Assembly: GCF_028656935.1 (NCBI RefSeq)
Contig: NZ_JAMDGZ010000002.1
Location: forward strand, 62,001-126,000
DNA: 64,000 nucleotides
Origin: Pseudomonas rubra
GTDB lineage: Bacteria; Pseudomonadota; Gammaproteobacteria; Pseudomonadales; Pseudomonadaceae
Reading direction: 5' to 3'
Made by a program: the position numbers and the translations under genes. Numbering within the stretch: the first letter of the stretch is position 1; each line of letters begins with the position of its first letter. This document shows positions 8,241 through 17,619 of this stretch, in pieces. The notes beneath the pieces are model-generated. The model searched no databases and was not told the DNA's origin. It worked only from the letters and a program-made list of their open reading frames with translations.

Positions 8241-8273
8241 GGGTATTGCCGAGCCTTCAGGCTTGCCGGTCGA

Positions 8274-10334
8274 TCAGAAATCCTTGCACAGGCGCAAGGC
8301 GTCATAGATGGCAGCATGGGTATTGCGCTGCGCCACGCAGTCACCGATGCGATACAGCAGATAGCCTTCGCCCGGCTGGCTGAGGATCGGCTGCGGCTTG
8401 ATCGCGAACAGGGCTTCGATATCGATCTGGCCCTTGTTGCGCGAACCTTCCTTGAGCCCGTAGTAGAGCGCCTCGTCCGGCCGCACGCCGTTCTCGATCA
8501 CCACCTGGTCGACCACCCGCTCTTCTTTGGCGCCGGTGTATTCGTTCTCCAGCACCGCCACCAGCTTGTCGCCCTCGCGGTAGACCTTTTCCAGCATCAG
8601 ATCGCCAGTCATGATCACTTCCTTGGGGTACATGCTGCGGTAGTAGGTCGGGAACGACGTGCCACCAATGGCCACGCCCGGCTTGATGTCATCAGTGACG
8701 ATCTCGACCTGGCTGCCCTTGTCGGCAATGTAGTCGGCCACCGACATGCCGGTGAATTCACAAATGGTGTCGTACACCAGCACGTTCTTGCCTGGCGCTA
8801 CCTTGCCGTCGAGCACATCCCAACTGCTGACCACCAGCCCTTCGGCGGCGCCCCAGTGTTCGTTCTGCTCGATAAACGGATGGCCGCCCACCGCAAGCAC
8901 GATCACATCCGGGCGCAAGTCCTGGATGGCGTCGATGTCGGCGGCAGTGCCCAGGCGCAGGTCGACCTTCAGGCGTGCCAGCTCCAGTTGGTACCAGCGG
9001 GTGATACCGGCGATCTGGTCGCGTTGCGGCGCCTTGGCGGCAATGCTGATCTGCCCGCCGATGGCGTCCTTCTTCTCGAACAGGGTGACGTCATGGCCAC
9101 GTTCGGCCGCCACCCGCGCAGCCTCCATCCCTGCAGGCCCGGCGCCGACCACCACGACCTTGCGCTTGGGCCCGGTGCTTTTCTCGATGATATGCGGCAC
9201 GCCCATGTATTCGCGGGAGGTTGCGGCGTTCTGGATGCACAGCACGTCCAGGCCTTGGTACTGGCGGTCGATGCAGTAGTTGGCACCGACGCACTGCTTG
9301 ATCTGATCGATCTGGCCCATCTTGATCTTGGCGATCAGGTGCGGGTCGGCGATGTGCGCACGGGTCATGCCGACCATGTCGACATAGCCACCTTCAAGAA
9401 TACGCGTGGCCTGGTTGGGGTCCTTGATGTTCTGCGCGTGCAGTACCGGGACCTTGACCACCTCCTTGATGCCGGCCGCCAGGTGCAGGAACGGCTCGGG
9501 CGGGAAGCTCATGTTGGGGATAACGTTGGCCAGGGTGTTGTGGGTGTCACAACCCGAACCAATCACGCCGAAGAAATCCAGCATGCCGGTGGCATCGTAG
9601 TACTTGGCGATTTCCTTCATGTCCTCGTGGCTGAGGCCATCGGGATGGAATTCGTCACCGCAGATACGCATGCCCACGCAAAAATCCGGGCCAACCTCGG
9701 CACGCACGGCCTTTAGCACTTCCAGGCCGAACTTCATGCGGCCCTCAAAGGTGCCGCCCCATTCGTCGGTACGCTTGTTGACCCGCGGGCTCCAGAACTG
9801 GTCGATCATGTGCTGGTGCACGGCTGACAGTTCAACGCCGTCCAGGCCACCTTCCTTGGCCCGGCGCGCGGCTTGCGCGTAGTTGCCGATCACCCGCCAG
9901 ATTTCTTCCGGCTCGATGGTCTTGCAGGTGGCACGGTGCACCGGCTCACGTACCCCGGACGGCGACATCAGGGTCGGCCAGTTGAAGCCATCCCAGCGTG
10001 AGCGGCGGCCCATGTGGGTAATCTGGATCATGATCTTGGCGCCATGCTTGTGCATGGCATCGGCCAGGTTCTGAAAGTGCGGAATGATGCGGTCGGTCGA
10101 CAGGTTCACCGAAGCCCACCACTCCTGCGGGCTGTCGATGGCCACCACCGAGGAGCCACCGCAGATGGCCAGGCCGATGCCGCCCTTGGCTTTCTCTTCG
10201 TAGTACTTCACATAGCGCTCGGTGGTCATGCCGCCGTCGGTGGCGTAGACCTCGGCGTGCGCAGTGCTCAGTACCCGGTTGCGGATGGTCAGTTTGCCGA
10301 TCTGGATCGGCTGGAACATTGCTTCGAAAGCCAT
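8274..10334 (-). CDS. dgcA: DgcA, dimethylglycine demethylase (TMADH-like flavoenzyme)
   Basis: A 686-aa enzyme converting dimethylglycine to sarcosine. The N-terminal half is an old-yellow-enzyme TIM barrel for FMN (MFQPIQIGKLTIRNR; VHQHMIDQFWSPRVN). It is followed by the cysteine region QCVGANYC...DVLC and then a nucleotide-binding Rossmann domain (VVVVGAGPAGMEAARVAAE). Relatives of the TMADH/dienoyl-CoA reductase family bind a 4Fe-4S cluster with four cysteines; here the second is alanine (CVGA instead of CxxC). The start at ATG 10334 follows GGATC. It is preceded 15 bp upstream by the DUF5943 gene in the same operon. Confidence 0.94.
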   Translation of the reverse strand: MAFEAMFQPIQIGKLTIRNRVLSTAHAEVYATDGGMTTERYVKYYEEKAKGGIGLAICGGSSVVAIDSPQEWWASVNLSTDRIIPHFQNLADAMHKHGAKIMIQITHMGRRSRWDGFNWPTLMSPSGVREPVHRATCKTIEPEEIWRVIGNYAQAARRAKEGGLDGVELSAVHQHMIDQFWSPRVNKRTDEWGGTFEGRMKFGLEVLKAVRAEVGPDFCVGMRICGDEFHPDGLSHEDMKEIAKYYDATGMLDFFGVIGSGCDTHNTLANVIPNMSFPPEPFLHLAAGIKEVVKVPVLHAQNIKDPNQATRILEGGYVDMVGMTRAHIADPHLIAKIKMGQIDQIKQCVGANYCIDRQYQGLDVLCIQNAATSREYMGVPHIIEKSTGPKRKVVVVGAGPAGMEAARVAAERGHDVTLFEKKDAIGGQISIAAKAPQRDQIAGITRWYQLELARLKVDLRLGTAADIDAIQDLRPDVIVLAVGGHPFIEQNEHWGAAEGLVVSSWDVLDGKVAPGKNVLVYDTICEFTGMSVADYIADKGSQVEIVTDDIKPGVAIGGTSFPTYYRSMYPKEVIMTGDLMLEKVYREGDKLVAVLENEYTGAKEERVVDQVVIENGVRPDEALYYGLKEGSRNKGQIDIEALFAIKPQPILSQPGEGYLLYRIGDCVAQRNTHAAIYDALRLCKDF

Positions 10335-10349
10335 GGCGGGATCCTCGAC

Positions 10350-10880
10350 TTACAACGGCTTGACGATGAACAGACCGTCGTCGTGGCCTTCTTCTGAGCC
10401 GCCGTAGACCTGCTCGGCGACCGTACGAATGCTGCTGCCATGGGCCGCCAGGATCTGGTCCATGGCCCCGGCGAACCAGCCGGTGAACATGTAGTCGACC
10501 TTGCGCCCAACCTTGCCGTAGACATAGACGAATGCGGAGTGCTCGAGCTTGACGCTGGCAGTGCCCTTGTCCAGGTCGATGTCCTGGATCTTGAACAGCC
10601 CCCAGCCGCGCTGGGACAGGCGCTTCATGTAGTGTTCGAACACCGCCACGCCTTCCAGGCCGTGGCATTCGGCTTCTTTCTCGCACCAGTGCCAGGCGGA
10701 CTTGTAGCCAGCCTTGTAGAGGATTTCGGCATAGGCGTCGGCGCCCAGCACTTCCTCGATACCCATGTGGTTGTTGACGAAGAAATGCCGTGGCACGTAG
10801 AGCATTGGCAGGGCATCGCTGGTCCAGACACCGGTTTCGCTGTCGACTTCGATAGGCAATTGCGGGGCGATCTTGGCCAT
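10350..10880 (-). CDS. DUF5943 protein of the dimethylglycine operon
   Basis: A 176-aa soluble protein without signal peptide or membrane helix, co-transcribed between the peptidase M19 gene and dgcA. The content (FNVE-free, with HWCEKEAECHGLEG and two glycine-rich turns) fits the DUF5943/V4R-like proteins found beside dgcA in pseudomonads. The function is unknown. Its constant position suggests a small accessory or sensor role in dimethylglycine demethylation, which is inference. ATG 10880 lies 75 bp after the upstream gene. Confidence 0.8.
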   Translation of the reverse strand: MAKIAPQLPIEVDSETGVWTSDALPMLYVPRHFFVNNHMGIEEVLGADAYAEILYKAGYKSAWHWCEKEAECHGLEGVAVFEHYMKRLSQRGWGLFKIQDIDLDKGTASVKLEHSAFVYVYGKVGRKVDYMFTGWFAGAMDQILAAHGSSIRTVAEQVYGGSEEGHDDGLFIVKPL

Positions 10881-10955
10881 GGAAACTGAACTCCAGAAAT
10901 TTTGGTTGGCTGCCCCTGCGCCGATGACAGGGGTCGGAAGACGGTGGCTGGCGGC

Positions 10956-11933
10956 TTATTCGCCCCAGACATCCTTGAGCACGTTCACCCAGTTTTCACC
11001 CATGATCTTGCGCACCACGCGTTCGCTGTGGCCGCGCTTTAGCAGGGTCTCGGTGAGGTTGGGGAACTCGCCCACGGTGCGGATGCCCAGCGGGTTGATG
11101 ATCTTGCCGAAGCTGGTCAGGCGCCGGGCGTAGCCCTTGTCGTGGGTCAGGTACTCGAAGAAGTCCTGGCCATGGCCCTGGGTGAAGTCGGTACCGATAC
11201 CGATGGCGTCCTCACCTACGATGTTCATGGTGTATTCGATGGCTTCGGCATAGTCATCGATGGTCGAGTCGATGCCCTTGGCCAGAAACGGCGCGAACAT
11301 GGTCACGCCGACGAAACCGCCGTGATCGGCAATGAACTTGAGCTCTTCGTCGGACTTGTTGCGCGGGTGCTCTTTGAGCCCGGAGGGCAGGCAGTGGGAG
11401 TAGCACACCGGCTTTTTCGATTCGAGGATGACTTCTTCGCTGGTTTTCGAACCGACATGGGACAGGTCACACATGACCCCGACGCGGTTCATCTCGGCAA
11501 CGATCTCGCGACCAAAGCCCGACAACCCGCCGTCACGCTCGTAGCAACCGGTGCCGACCAGGTTCTGGGTGTTGTAGCACATCTGCACGATGCCAACGCC
11601 CAACTGCTTGAACACCTCGACATAGCCAATCTGGTCTTCAAAGGCATGGGCATTCTGGAAGCCGAAGAGAATACCGGTCTTGCCCACTTCCTTGGCCTTG
11701 CGGATGTCGGCGGTGGTGCGCACCGGCATCACCAGGTCGCTGTTCTCGCGAATCAGCTTCTGGCTGGCGGCAATGTTGTTGACCGTTGCCTGGAAGCCTT
11801 CCCAGACCGACACCGTGCAGTTGGCCGCAGTCAGGCCGCCCTTGCGCATGTCCTCGAACAGTTCACGGTTCCATTTGGCAATGATCAGCCCGTCGATAAC
11901 GATGCTGTCGGCGTGTAATTCGGCTGGGCTCAT
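10956..11933 (-). CDS. peptidase M19 (membrane/renal dipeptidase) family protein with altered metal site
   Basis: A 325-aa member of the M19 family, first gene of the dgc operon. The start is ATG 11933, after AAGGGGACAG; the upstream in-frame extension to 12011 looks spurious. Typical M19 enzymes bind two zinc ions through an N-terminal HxD, a Glu and two His. Here the N-terminal segment reads VIDGLIIAK where DGHND is usual, and the Glu region reads GFQNAHAF. The later histidines in CDLSHVG and CYSHCL remain. It may therefore not be a classical dipeptidase. Orthologues sit in the same place in other Pseudomonas betaine clusters, so it probably acts on a substrate of this pathway, but which one is unknown. 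Confidence 0.85.
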   Translation of the reverse strand: MSPAELHADSIVIDGLIIAKWNRELFEDMRKGGLTAANCTVSVWEGFQATVNNIAASQKLIRENSDLVMPVRTTADIRKAKEVGKTGILFGFQNAHAFEDQIGYVEVFKQLGVGIVQMCYNTQNLVGTGCYERDGGLSGFGREIVAEMNRVGVMCDLSHVGSKTSEEVILESKKPVCYSHCLPSGLKEHPRNKSDEELKFIADHGGFVGVTMFAPFLAKGIDSTIDDYAEAIEYTMNIVGEDAIGIGTDFTQGHGQDFFEYLTHDKGYARRLTSFGKIINPLGIRTVGEFPNLTETLLKRGHSERVVRKIMGENWVNVLKDVWGE

Positions 11934-12161
11934 CAGGCTGTCCCCTTTATTGGTGAAACCTGCGCCGAATCGTCTGCCGGCGCTTTGGGGCCAGCATATG
12001 CCTAGGGGCAATGTCGCCCAGATGCAAAAACGACAGGGGAATTGCCGAAAGCGTCAAAGGCCGACAAAGGGACACCACAGCAGCAGCTACCCTGTTCATT
12101 GCTGCGGCGCTGAGCGAGAATCGGCGCCCATGTTCGCGCAAGCTTTGGGAGGATGTCGCAG
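11934..12161. promoter_or_regulatory. divergent control region of the dgc operon
   Basis: This 228-bp gap lies between the minus-strand dgc operon and the plus-strand LprI-like gene. On the minus strand it contains CTGGGCGACATTGCCCC (about 12004-12020), sharing GCGACATTG with the gbcA/gbcB gap. A GbdR operator is plausible but not proven. Confidence 0.35.
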
Positions 12162-12569
12162 ATGAGAACGATGGTAGGGCTGGCCCTGGTATTGCTGGCA
12201 TTCGGCGCCCATGCCGAAGACGACGAAAGCACCCCGTGCGACAACGTCGAAACCGACCAGCAGACCTATGAATGCGCTCAGTACAGCCGCACCACCGCTG
12301 AACGTGAACTCAGTGTCGCTTTCGATGACCTGCTGCAGCGCATTGGCGAGCAGTACGATGGCCAACCAGCCAAGGTCGCCGAGCTGAGCAAGCGCCTGCG
12401 TGACGCCGAGGCCATCTGGAAGCAACTGCGTGACGCCGACTGCAAGGTCGAAACCTTTGACGAAAAGCCTAGCAAGGCCTTTGACGCGGCATTGAACACC
12501 TGCATTGCCCAACGTAGCGACGATCGCTCTGAATACCTGCAGTCCCTTGGCCTGCAAAACTCCGATTGA
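12162..12569 (+). CDS. LprI-like (DUF1311) periplasmic protein
   Basis: A 135-aa secreted protein. The signal peptide (MRTMVGLALVLLAFGAHA) is followed by a domain with four spaced cysteines (CDN, CAQ, DCK, CIAQ), typical of the LprI/DUF1311 family; some members inhibit lysozyme. ATG 12162 is chosen over ATG 12153 because GGGAGG at 12148-12152 abuts the latter and is correctly spaced for the former. The gene after it starts 8 bp downstream. No clear link to betaine metabolism. Confidence 0.8.
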   Translation: MRTMVGLALVLLAFGAHAEDDESTPCDNVETDQQTYECAQYSRTTAERELSVAFDDLLQRIGEQYDGQPAKVAELSKRLRDAEAIWKQLRDADCKVETFDEKPSKAFDAALNTCIAQRSDDRSEYLQSLGLQNSD

Positions 12570-12576
12570 GACCAGC

Positions 12577-12996
12577 ATGAAAATCTGCGGAATTGAAATC
12601 AAGGGCAGCGAAGCGCTGCTCGCCGTTGCCACGCTTGACGGTGCCAGCCCTGTGCATCTGGCCCTGCCCCTGAAAAAACTCGGTCTGGACGATGACGAGC
12701 AGGCAGACAACGTCAAAGCCTTTGCCAACCAGGCCCGGCAATTTGTCGCTGAGCATGGCATCAGCCTGCTGGCGATCAAGAAACGCAGCAAGAAAGGCGA
12801 CTTCGCTGGCGGCCCGACGACTTTCAAGATCGAAGGCGTACTGCAGTTGCTGGACAATTGCGCGGTGGAGCTGGTTTCACCACAGACCGTCAGCGCCCAG
12901 GCCAAAAAGCACAACCTTGAACTGCCCGCTTCGTTGAACAAGTACCAGCACGAAGCCTACAAGACCGCCTGCGCCCTACTGCTCAACCGCCGCTGA
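12577..12996 (+). CDS. DUF3010 family protein
   Basis: A 139-aa cytoplasmic protein matching the DUF3010 family (RNase H-like fold; MKICGIEIKGSEALLAVA at the start, LNKYQHEAYKTACALLLNR at the end). The function is unknown. ATG 12577 begins 8 bp after the LprI-like gene. The 3' end overlaps the convergent cdhR gene by 14 bp. Confidence 0.85.
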   Translation: MKICGIEIKGSEALLAVATLDGASPVHLALPLKKLGLDDDEQADNVKAFANQARQFVAEHGISLLAIKKRSKKGDFAGGPTTFKIEGVLQLLDNCAVELVSPQTVSAQAKKHNLELPASLNKYQHEAYKTACALLLNRR

Positions 12997-13933
12997 CAGC
13001 GACCTTGCGGTCTTCTCGCGGGCAACGCGCAAAGCGCGCGCGGTAGCAGCGGGTAAAGTAGGACGAAGACTCGAAGCCGCAGGCGATGCTCACCTCCAGC
13101 ACGCTCAGGTCGGTCTGGCGCAGCAGTTGCCGAGCCTTGTCCAGGCGCAGGCGCAGGTAGAAACCGCTGGGCGTGTCGTGCAGGTACAGGCGAAACAGCC
13201 GTTCCAGCTGGCGTCGGGTCACCTGCACCGCCTGCGCCAGCACCAGAGTGTTGAGCGGTTGTTCGGTGTTGCGCTCCATCTCGCCAATCACTTGCACCAG
13301 TTTCTTGTTGCTGATCCCGTAGCGTGTGGCGATCTGCATGCGCTGGTGATCCTGGCGCGGGCGGATGCGCCCGAGCACGAACTGCTCCGACACCTGGATG
13401 GCCAGGTCCGGGCCATGGGCCTGGGCGATCAGGTCGAGCATCAGGTCAATCGAGGCGGTGCCGCCCGCCGAGGTGATACGTCGGCGATCGACCTCGAACA
13501 GTTCCTGGGTTGCCTGCAACTGTGGGTAGTTTTCCTTGAAGGCTTCCAGCGCCTCCCAGTGCAGGGTCACCCGGTGCCCCTCGAGCAGGCCGGCTTCGGC
13601 CAGCACCACAGTGCCGGTATCGATACCGCCCAATACCACGCCTTCGTGATCGAGCTTGCGCAGCCAATGCTGCAAGGCCGGGCCGAAGCTGCGCAGCGGC
13701 TCGAAACCGGCCACCACCAGCAAGGTTGCGCCCTTGCCCAGGGGTTGCAGCGCAGCGTCGGCATTGACCGACATGCCATTGCTGGCTTGCACCGCACCGC
13801 CATCCATACTCAGCACCTGCCAGCGGTACAGCTCACCGCGAAAGCGGTTGGCCACCCGCAGTGGCTCTATCGCGGAAATAAAGCCGATGGCGGAGAAGCC
13901 AGGCAACAGCAAGAAATGAAAATCCTGGGGCAT
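12983..13933 (-). CDS. cdhR: CdhR, AraC/GlxA-type activator of carnitine catabolism
   Basis: A 316-aa regulator with an N-terminal DJ-1/PfpI-like sensor domain (FLLLPGFSAIGFISAIEPLR) and a C-terminal double helix-turn-helix (VTRRQLERLFRLYL and VLEVSIACGFESSSYFTRCY). It is divergent from caiX and the cdh genes, the arrangement of the carnitine regulator CdhR in Pseudomonas. A perfect 14-bp direct repeat in the divergent gap is the obvious operator. The regulator class is certain; the carnitine assignment rests on context. Confidence 0.9.
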   Translation of the reverse strand: MPQDFHFLLLPGFSAIGFISAIEPLRVANRFRGELYRWQVLSMDGGAVQASNGMSVNADAALQPLGKGATLLVVAGFEPLRSFGPALQHWLRKLDHEGVVLGGIDTGTVVLAEAGLLEGHRVTLHWEALEAFKENYPQLQATQELFEVDRRRITSAGGTASIDLMLDLIAQAHGPDLAIQVSEQFVLGRIRPRQDHQRMQIATRYGISNKKLVQVIGEMERNTEQPLNTLVLAQAVQVTRRQLERLFRLYLHDTPSGFYLRLRLDKARQLLRQTDLSVLEVSIACGFESSSYFTRCYRARFARCPREDRKVAVSGG

Positions 13934-13976
13934 AGCGACAACTCGACGGCCACCGATGCTGGGTTAATAGCGCGCT

Positions 13977-14011
13977 GGTCGCCACTGTGCAAGTGCCGGT
14001 CGCCACTGTGC
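13977..14011. promoter_or_regulatory. probable CdhR operator: 14-bp direct repeat, 21-bp period
   Basis: GGTCGCCACTGTGC occurs at 13977-13990 and again, without mismatch, at 13998-14011. The period is 21 bp, two helical turns, the classic layout for an AraC-family activator binding one face of the DNA. It lies between cdhR and caiX. Confidence 0.7.
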
Positions 14012-14102
14012 GACTTTTGCCCAGGGCACCCGCGTAGTTTGATCACACGGCACGCAGAGGCCGCCCCCTATAACAATTAGAACTGCCGTTAGAGGAGCCA
14101 CC

Positions 14103-15047
14103 ATGAACAGATTGATCAGTCGTAGCCTGCTCACGCTCGTCGGTACCGCAATCCTCAGCTCCAACGTGATGGCCGCAGAACCGGCCGCCTGCAAGAACGT
14201 GCGCCTTGGCGTGGTGAACTGGACCGATGTGATGGCCACCAGCGCCATGACCCAGGTCCTGCTCGATGGCCTGGGTTACAAGACCAAGCAGACCAGTGCC
14301 TCGCAACAGATCATTTTCGCCGGCATCCGCGACCAGCGCCTGGACATGTTCCTCGGTTACTGGAACCCGATCATGACCCAAACCATCACCCCGTTCATCG
14401 ACGCCAAGCAGGTCAAGGTCCTCGACCAGCCCAGCCTCGATGATGCCCGCGCGACCCTCGCGGTGCCCAAGTACCTGGCCGACAAGGGCCTGAAGACCTT
14501 TGCCGACATCGCCAAATTCGAGAAAGAGCTGGGCGGCAAGATCTACGGCATCGAACCAGGCTCCGGTGCCAACACCCAGATCAAGGCGATGATCAGCACG
14601 AACCAGTTCGGCCTGGGCAAGTTCCAGCTGGTCGAGTCCAGCGAAGCCGGCATGCTCGCCGCCGTCGACCGCGCGGTACGGCGCAACGAGGCGGTGGTGT
14701 TCTTCGGCTGGGCGCCGCACCCGATGAACGTCAACATCGACATGGCCTACCTTAGCGGCAGCGAAGGCGCCCTGGGCCCGGACGAAGGCCGTGCCACGGT
14801 GTGGACCGTCACTGCCCCGGACTATGCCCAGCGTTGCCCGAACGTCCACCAGTTGCTGACCAACCTGACCTTCAGCGCCGAGGACGAGAGCCGCATGATG
14901 CAACCGCTGCTCGAGCATAAAGACGCCCTCGAATCTGCCCGCCAGTGGCTCAAGGATCACCCGCAAGACCAGAAGCGCTGGCTTGAAGGGGTGACCACTT
15001 TTGACGGCAAGCCGGCCGCCGACAATCTGCAACTGACTGCCAACTGA
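14103..15047 (+). CDS. caiX: CaiX, carnitine-binding ABC transporter substrate protein
   Basis: A 314-aa periplasmic binding protein of the OpuAC/ProX type, with a signal peptide cleaved after NVMA. It carries the usual betaine-binder motifs ([35 protein letters not shown]). It has no permease or ATPase of its own and presumably uses CbcWV encoded about 7 kb downstream. AGAGGAG precedes the start. It is the first gene of the carnitine operon, followed by a single REP and cdhC. Confidence 0.92.
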   Translation: MNRLISRSLLTLVGTAILSSNVMAAEPAACKNVRLGVVNWTDVMATSAMTQVLLDGLGYKTKQTSASQQIIFAGIRDQRLDMFLGYWNPIMTQTITPFIDAKQVKVLDQPSLDDARATLAVPKYLADKGLKTFADIAKFEKELGGKIYGIEPGSGANTQIKAMISTNQFGLGKFQLVESSEAGMLAAVDRAVRRNEAVVFFGWAPHPMNVNIDMAYLSGSEGALGPDEGRATVWTVTAPDYAQRCPNVHQLLTNLTFSAEDESRMMQPLLEHKDALESARQWLKDHPQDQKRWLEGVTTFDGKPAADNLQLTAN

Positions 15048-15052
15048 CAGCC

Positions 15053-15080
15053 CCTGTGGGAGCGGGCTTGCCCCGCGATG
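15053..15080. repeat. single REP element
   Basis: CCTGTGGGAGCGGGCTTGCC continuing to CCGCGATG, one unpaired arm between caiX and cdhC. Confidence 0.7.
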
Positions 15081-15108
15081 GCCCCAACTCGCCCGAAGGA
15101 AACCGCAC

Positions 15109-15993
15109 ATGAACCACGACGTCATCATCACCTGCGCCCTGACCGGCGCCGGCGACACCGCCAGCAAGAGCCACCTGGTCCCGGTCACCCCGAAACAGAT
15201 TGCCGAAGCCGCGGTAGAGGCCGCCAAAGCCGGAGCAACAGTCGTCCACTGTCACGTCCGCGACCCGCAAACCGGCCGCTTCAGCCGCGACGTCGCGTTG
15301 TACCGCGAAGTCATGGAGCGCATTCGCGAGTCGGACGTCGACATCATCGTCAACCTTACCGCCGGCATGGGCGGCGACCTGGAGATCGGCCCGGGCGAAA
15401 CCCCGCTGGAGTTCGGCGCCGGTACCGACCTGATCGGCCCGCTGGAGCGCCTGGCCCATGTCGAGGCCTTGCTGCCGGAAATCTGCACCCTGGACTGCGG
15501 CACCCTCAACTTTGGCGACGGCAACAGCATCTACGTGTCGACCCCGGCGCAACTGCGCGCAGGCGCCAAGCGCATCACCGAACTGGGCGTCAAAGCCGAG
15601 CTGGAAATCTTCGACACCGGCCACCTGTGGTTCGCCAAGCAGATGATCAAGGAAGGCCTGCTCGACGATCCGCTGTTCCAGCTGTGCCTGGGCATTCCCT
15701 GGGGCGCCCCGGCCGACACCACGACCATGAAAGCCATGGTCGACAACCTGCCGGCAGGCGTGACCTGGGCCGGCTTCGGCATCGGCCGCATGCAGATGCC
15801 AATGGCCGCGCAAGCGGTGCTGCTGGGCGGCAACGTGCGGGTTGGCCTGGAAGACAACCTGTACCTGGACAAAGGCGTGCTGGCCAGCAACGGCCAACTG
15901 GTGGAGCGCGCCAGCGAGATTCTCAGCCGCCTTGGAGCACGGGTGCTCAGCCCTGCCGAAGGCCGCGCCAAAATGAACCTGACCCGTCGCTGA
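15109..15993 (+). CDS. cdhC: CdhC, 3-dehydrocarnitine cleavage enzyme (BKACE family)
   Basis: A 294-aa beta-keto acid cleavage enzyme (DUF849/BKACE): 3-dehydrocarnitine plus acetyl-CoA gives acetoacetate and betainyl-CoA. The N-terminus [11 protein letters not shown] and the metal-binding histidines in VVHCHVRDP are diagnostic. The start follows GAAGGAAACC. It lies between caiX and cdhA; together the three cdh genes convert carnitine to glycine betaine. Confidence 0.92.
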   Translation: MNHDVIITCALTGAGDTASKSHLVPVTPKQIAEAAVEAAKAGATVVHCHVRDPQTGRFSRDVALYREVMERIRESDVDIIVNLTAGMGGDLEIGPGETPLEFGAGTDLIGPLERLAHVEALLPEICTLDCGTLNFGDGNSIYVSTPAQLRAGAKRITELGVKAELEIFDTGHLWFAKQMIKEGLLDDPLFQLCLGIPWGAPADTTTMKAMVDNLPAGVTWAGFGIGRMQMPMAAQAVLLGGNVRVGLEDNLYLDKGVLASNGQLVERASEILSRLGARVLSPAEGRAKMNLTRR

Positions 15994-16008
15994 TTGCTGG
16001 AGAAACCG

Positions 16009-16974
16009 ATGAGCTTTATCACCGAGATCAAGACCTTTGCAGCCTTGGGCAGCGGCGTAATCGGCAGCGGCTGGGTGGCCCGCGCCCTGGCCCATGGCCT
16101 GGACGTAATCGCCTGGGACCCGGCCCCCGGCGCCGAAGAAGCCCTAAGAAAGCGTATCGCCAACGCCTGGCCAGCCCTGGAGCAACAAGGCCTGGCCGCC
16201 GGCGCCTCACAGGACCGGCTGCGCTTTGTCGCGACCATCGAGGAATGCGTGCGCGATGCCGATTTCATCCAGGAAAGCGCTCCCGAACGCCTGGAGCTCA
16301 AGCTTGAGCTGCACAGCAAGATCAGCGCCGCGGCCAAGCCCAACGCGCTGATCGGTTCCAGCACCTCGGGGCTGTTGCCCAGCGAGTTCTACGAGTCTTC
16401 GACCCACCCCGAGCGCTGCGTTGTCGGCCACCCGTTCAACCCGGTGTACCTGCTACCTCTGGTGGAGATCGTCGGCGGCAACAAGACCGCGCCTGAGGCC
16501 ATCGAAGCGGCAAAAACCGTCTACACCCGCCTTGGCATGCGCCCACTGCATGTGCGCAAGGAAGTGCCCGGCTTTATCGCCGACCGCCTGCTCGAAGCGC
16601 TCTGGCGCGAGGCCCTGCACCTGGTCAACGACGGTGTGGCAACGACCGGCGAGATCGATGATGCGATTCGTTTTGGCGCCGGCCTGCGCTGGTCGTTCAT
16701 GGGTACCTTCCTCACCTATACCCTGGCCGGTGGCGATGCCGGCATGCGCCACTTCATGGCCCAGTTCGGCCCGGCGCTGCAACTGCCCTGGACCTACCTG
16801 CCAGCCCCGCAACTGACCGACGGCCTGATCGATGCCGTGGTCGAGGGCACCCGCGAACAGCTGGGCGAACGCAGCATCAGCGCGCTGGAGCGCTATCGTG
16901 ATGAATGCCTGCTGGCGGTGCTGGATGCGGTAAAAACCACCAAGGCCAAGCACGGCATGGTTTTCAGCGACTGA
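16009..16974 (+). CDS. cdhA: CdhA, L-carnitine dehydrogenase
   Basis: A 321-aa NAD-dependent enzyme of the 3-hydroxyacyl-CoA dehydrogenase fold, oxidising L-carnitine to 3-dehydrocarnitine. It has the Rossmann motif [13 protein letters not shown], the catalytic-region [14 protein letters not shown] and the C-terminal helical domain. ATG 16009 (after CTGGAGAAACCG) is preferred to the in-frame ATG 15994. The gene starts 15 bp after cdhC. Confidence 0.93.
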   Translation: MSFITEIKTFAALGSGVIGSGWVARALAHGLDVIAWDPAPGAEEALRKRIANAWPALEQQGLAAGASQDRLRFVATIEECVRDADFIQESAPERLELKLELHSKISAAAKPNALIGSSTSGLLPSEFYESSTHPERCVVGHPFNPVYLLPLVEIVGGNKTAPEAIEAAKTVYTRLGMRPLHVRKEVPGFIADRLLEALWREALHLVNDGVATTGEIDDAIRFGAGLRWSFMGTFLTYTLAGGDAGMRHFMAQFGPALQLPWTYLPAPQLTDGLIDAVVEGTREQLGERSISALERYRDECLLAVLDAVKTTKAKHGMVFSD

Positions 16975-16987
16975 CAGGAGCGCCGCG

Positions 16988-17458
16988 ATGCCCGCATTGA
17001 TCACCTACCAGACCCCGGTCCAGGCGGACTGGGTCGACTACAACGGGCATCTGCGCGATGCCTTCTACTTGCTGATTTTCAGCTATGCCACCGACGCCTT
17101 GATGGACCGCATAGGCCTGGACAGCGACAACCGCAGCACCAGCGGCAATTCACTGTTCACCCTGGAGTGTCACCTGAACTACCTGCACGAAGTGAAGCTC
17201 GACACCCAGGTCTGGGTGCAGACCCAGATCATCGGCTTTGACCGCAAGCGCCTGCACCTGTACCACAGCCTGCACCGCGAGGGGTTCGACGAGGCGTTGG
17301 CGGCCAGTGAACAGATGCTGCTGCATGTGGAGCTGGCGGGGCCGAGGTCGGCACCGTTCGCGCCCGCCGTGGTGGAGCGCTTGCAGGGGATGGTCGATGA
17401 ACAGGTGGACCTGCCGGCGGCCGAGTTTGTTGGCCGGGTGATTGGATTGCCAACATAA
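16988..17458 (+). CDS. cdhB: CdhB, hot-dog thioesterase of carnitine catabolism
   Basis: A 156-aa acyl-CoA thioesterase of the hot-dog fold (VDYNGHLRDAFYLLIFS carries the usual active-site Asp/Gly segment). It is expected to hydrolyse betainyl-CoA to glycine betaine. ATG 16988 follows ACAGGAGCGCCGCG. It is the last gene of the carnitine operon, 13 bp after cdhA. Confidence 0.9.
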   Translation: MPALITYQTPVQADWVDYNGHLRDAFYLLIFSYATDALMDRIGLDSDNRSTSGNSLFTLECHLNYLHEVKLDTQVWVQTQIIGFDRKRLHLYHSLHREGFDEALAASEQMLLHVELAGPRSAPFAPAVVERLQGMVDEQVDLPAAEFVGRVIGLPT

Positions 17459-17465
17459 GATCGTT

Positions 17466-17481
17466 ATCGCGGGGCAAGCCC
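17466..17481. repeat. truncated REP arm
   Basis: ATCGCGGGGCAAGCCC without the CTCCCACA end or a partner, just after cdhB. Confidence 0.5.
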
Positions 17482-17619
17482 ACAGCCCTACTCTGTCGAT
17501 TTGCCCGAAAACGACCTGCTCTTAGGTAAAGCAGCCATTGCGACATTCTGTCCTTGCCGCAGTGCGGCAGTGCCCACAGAATCGACTGACGATCACACCT
17601 GCAAACAAGGACAACAACC

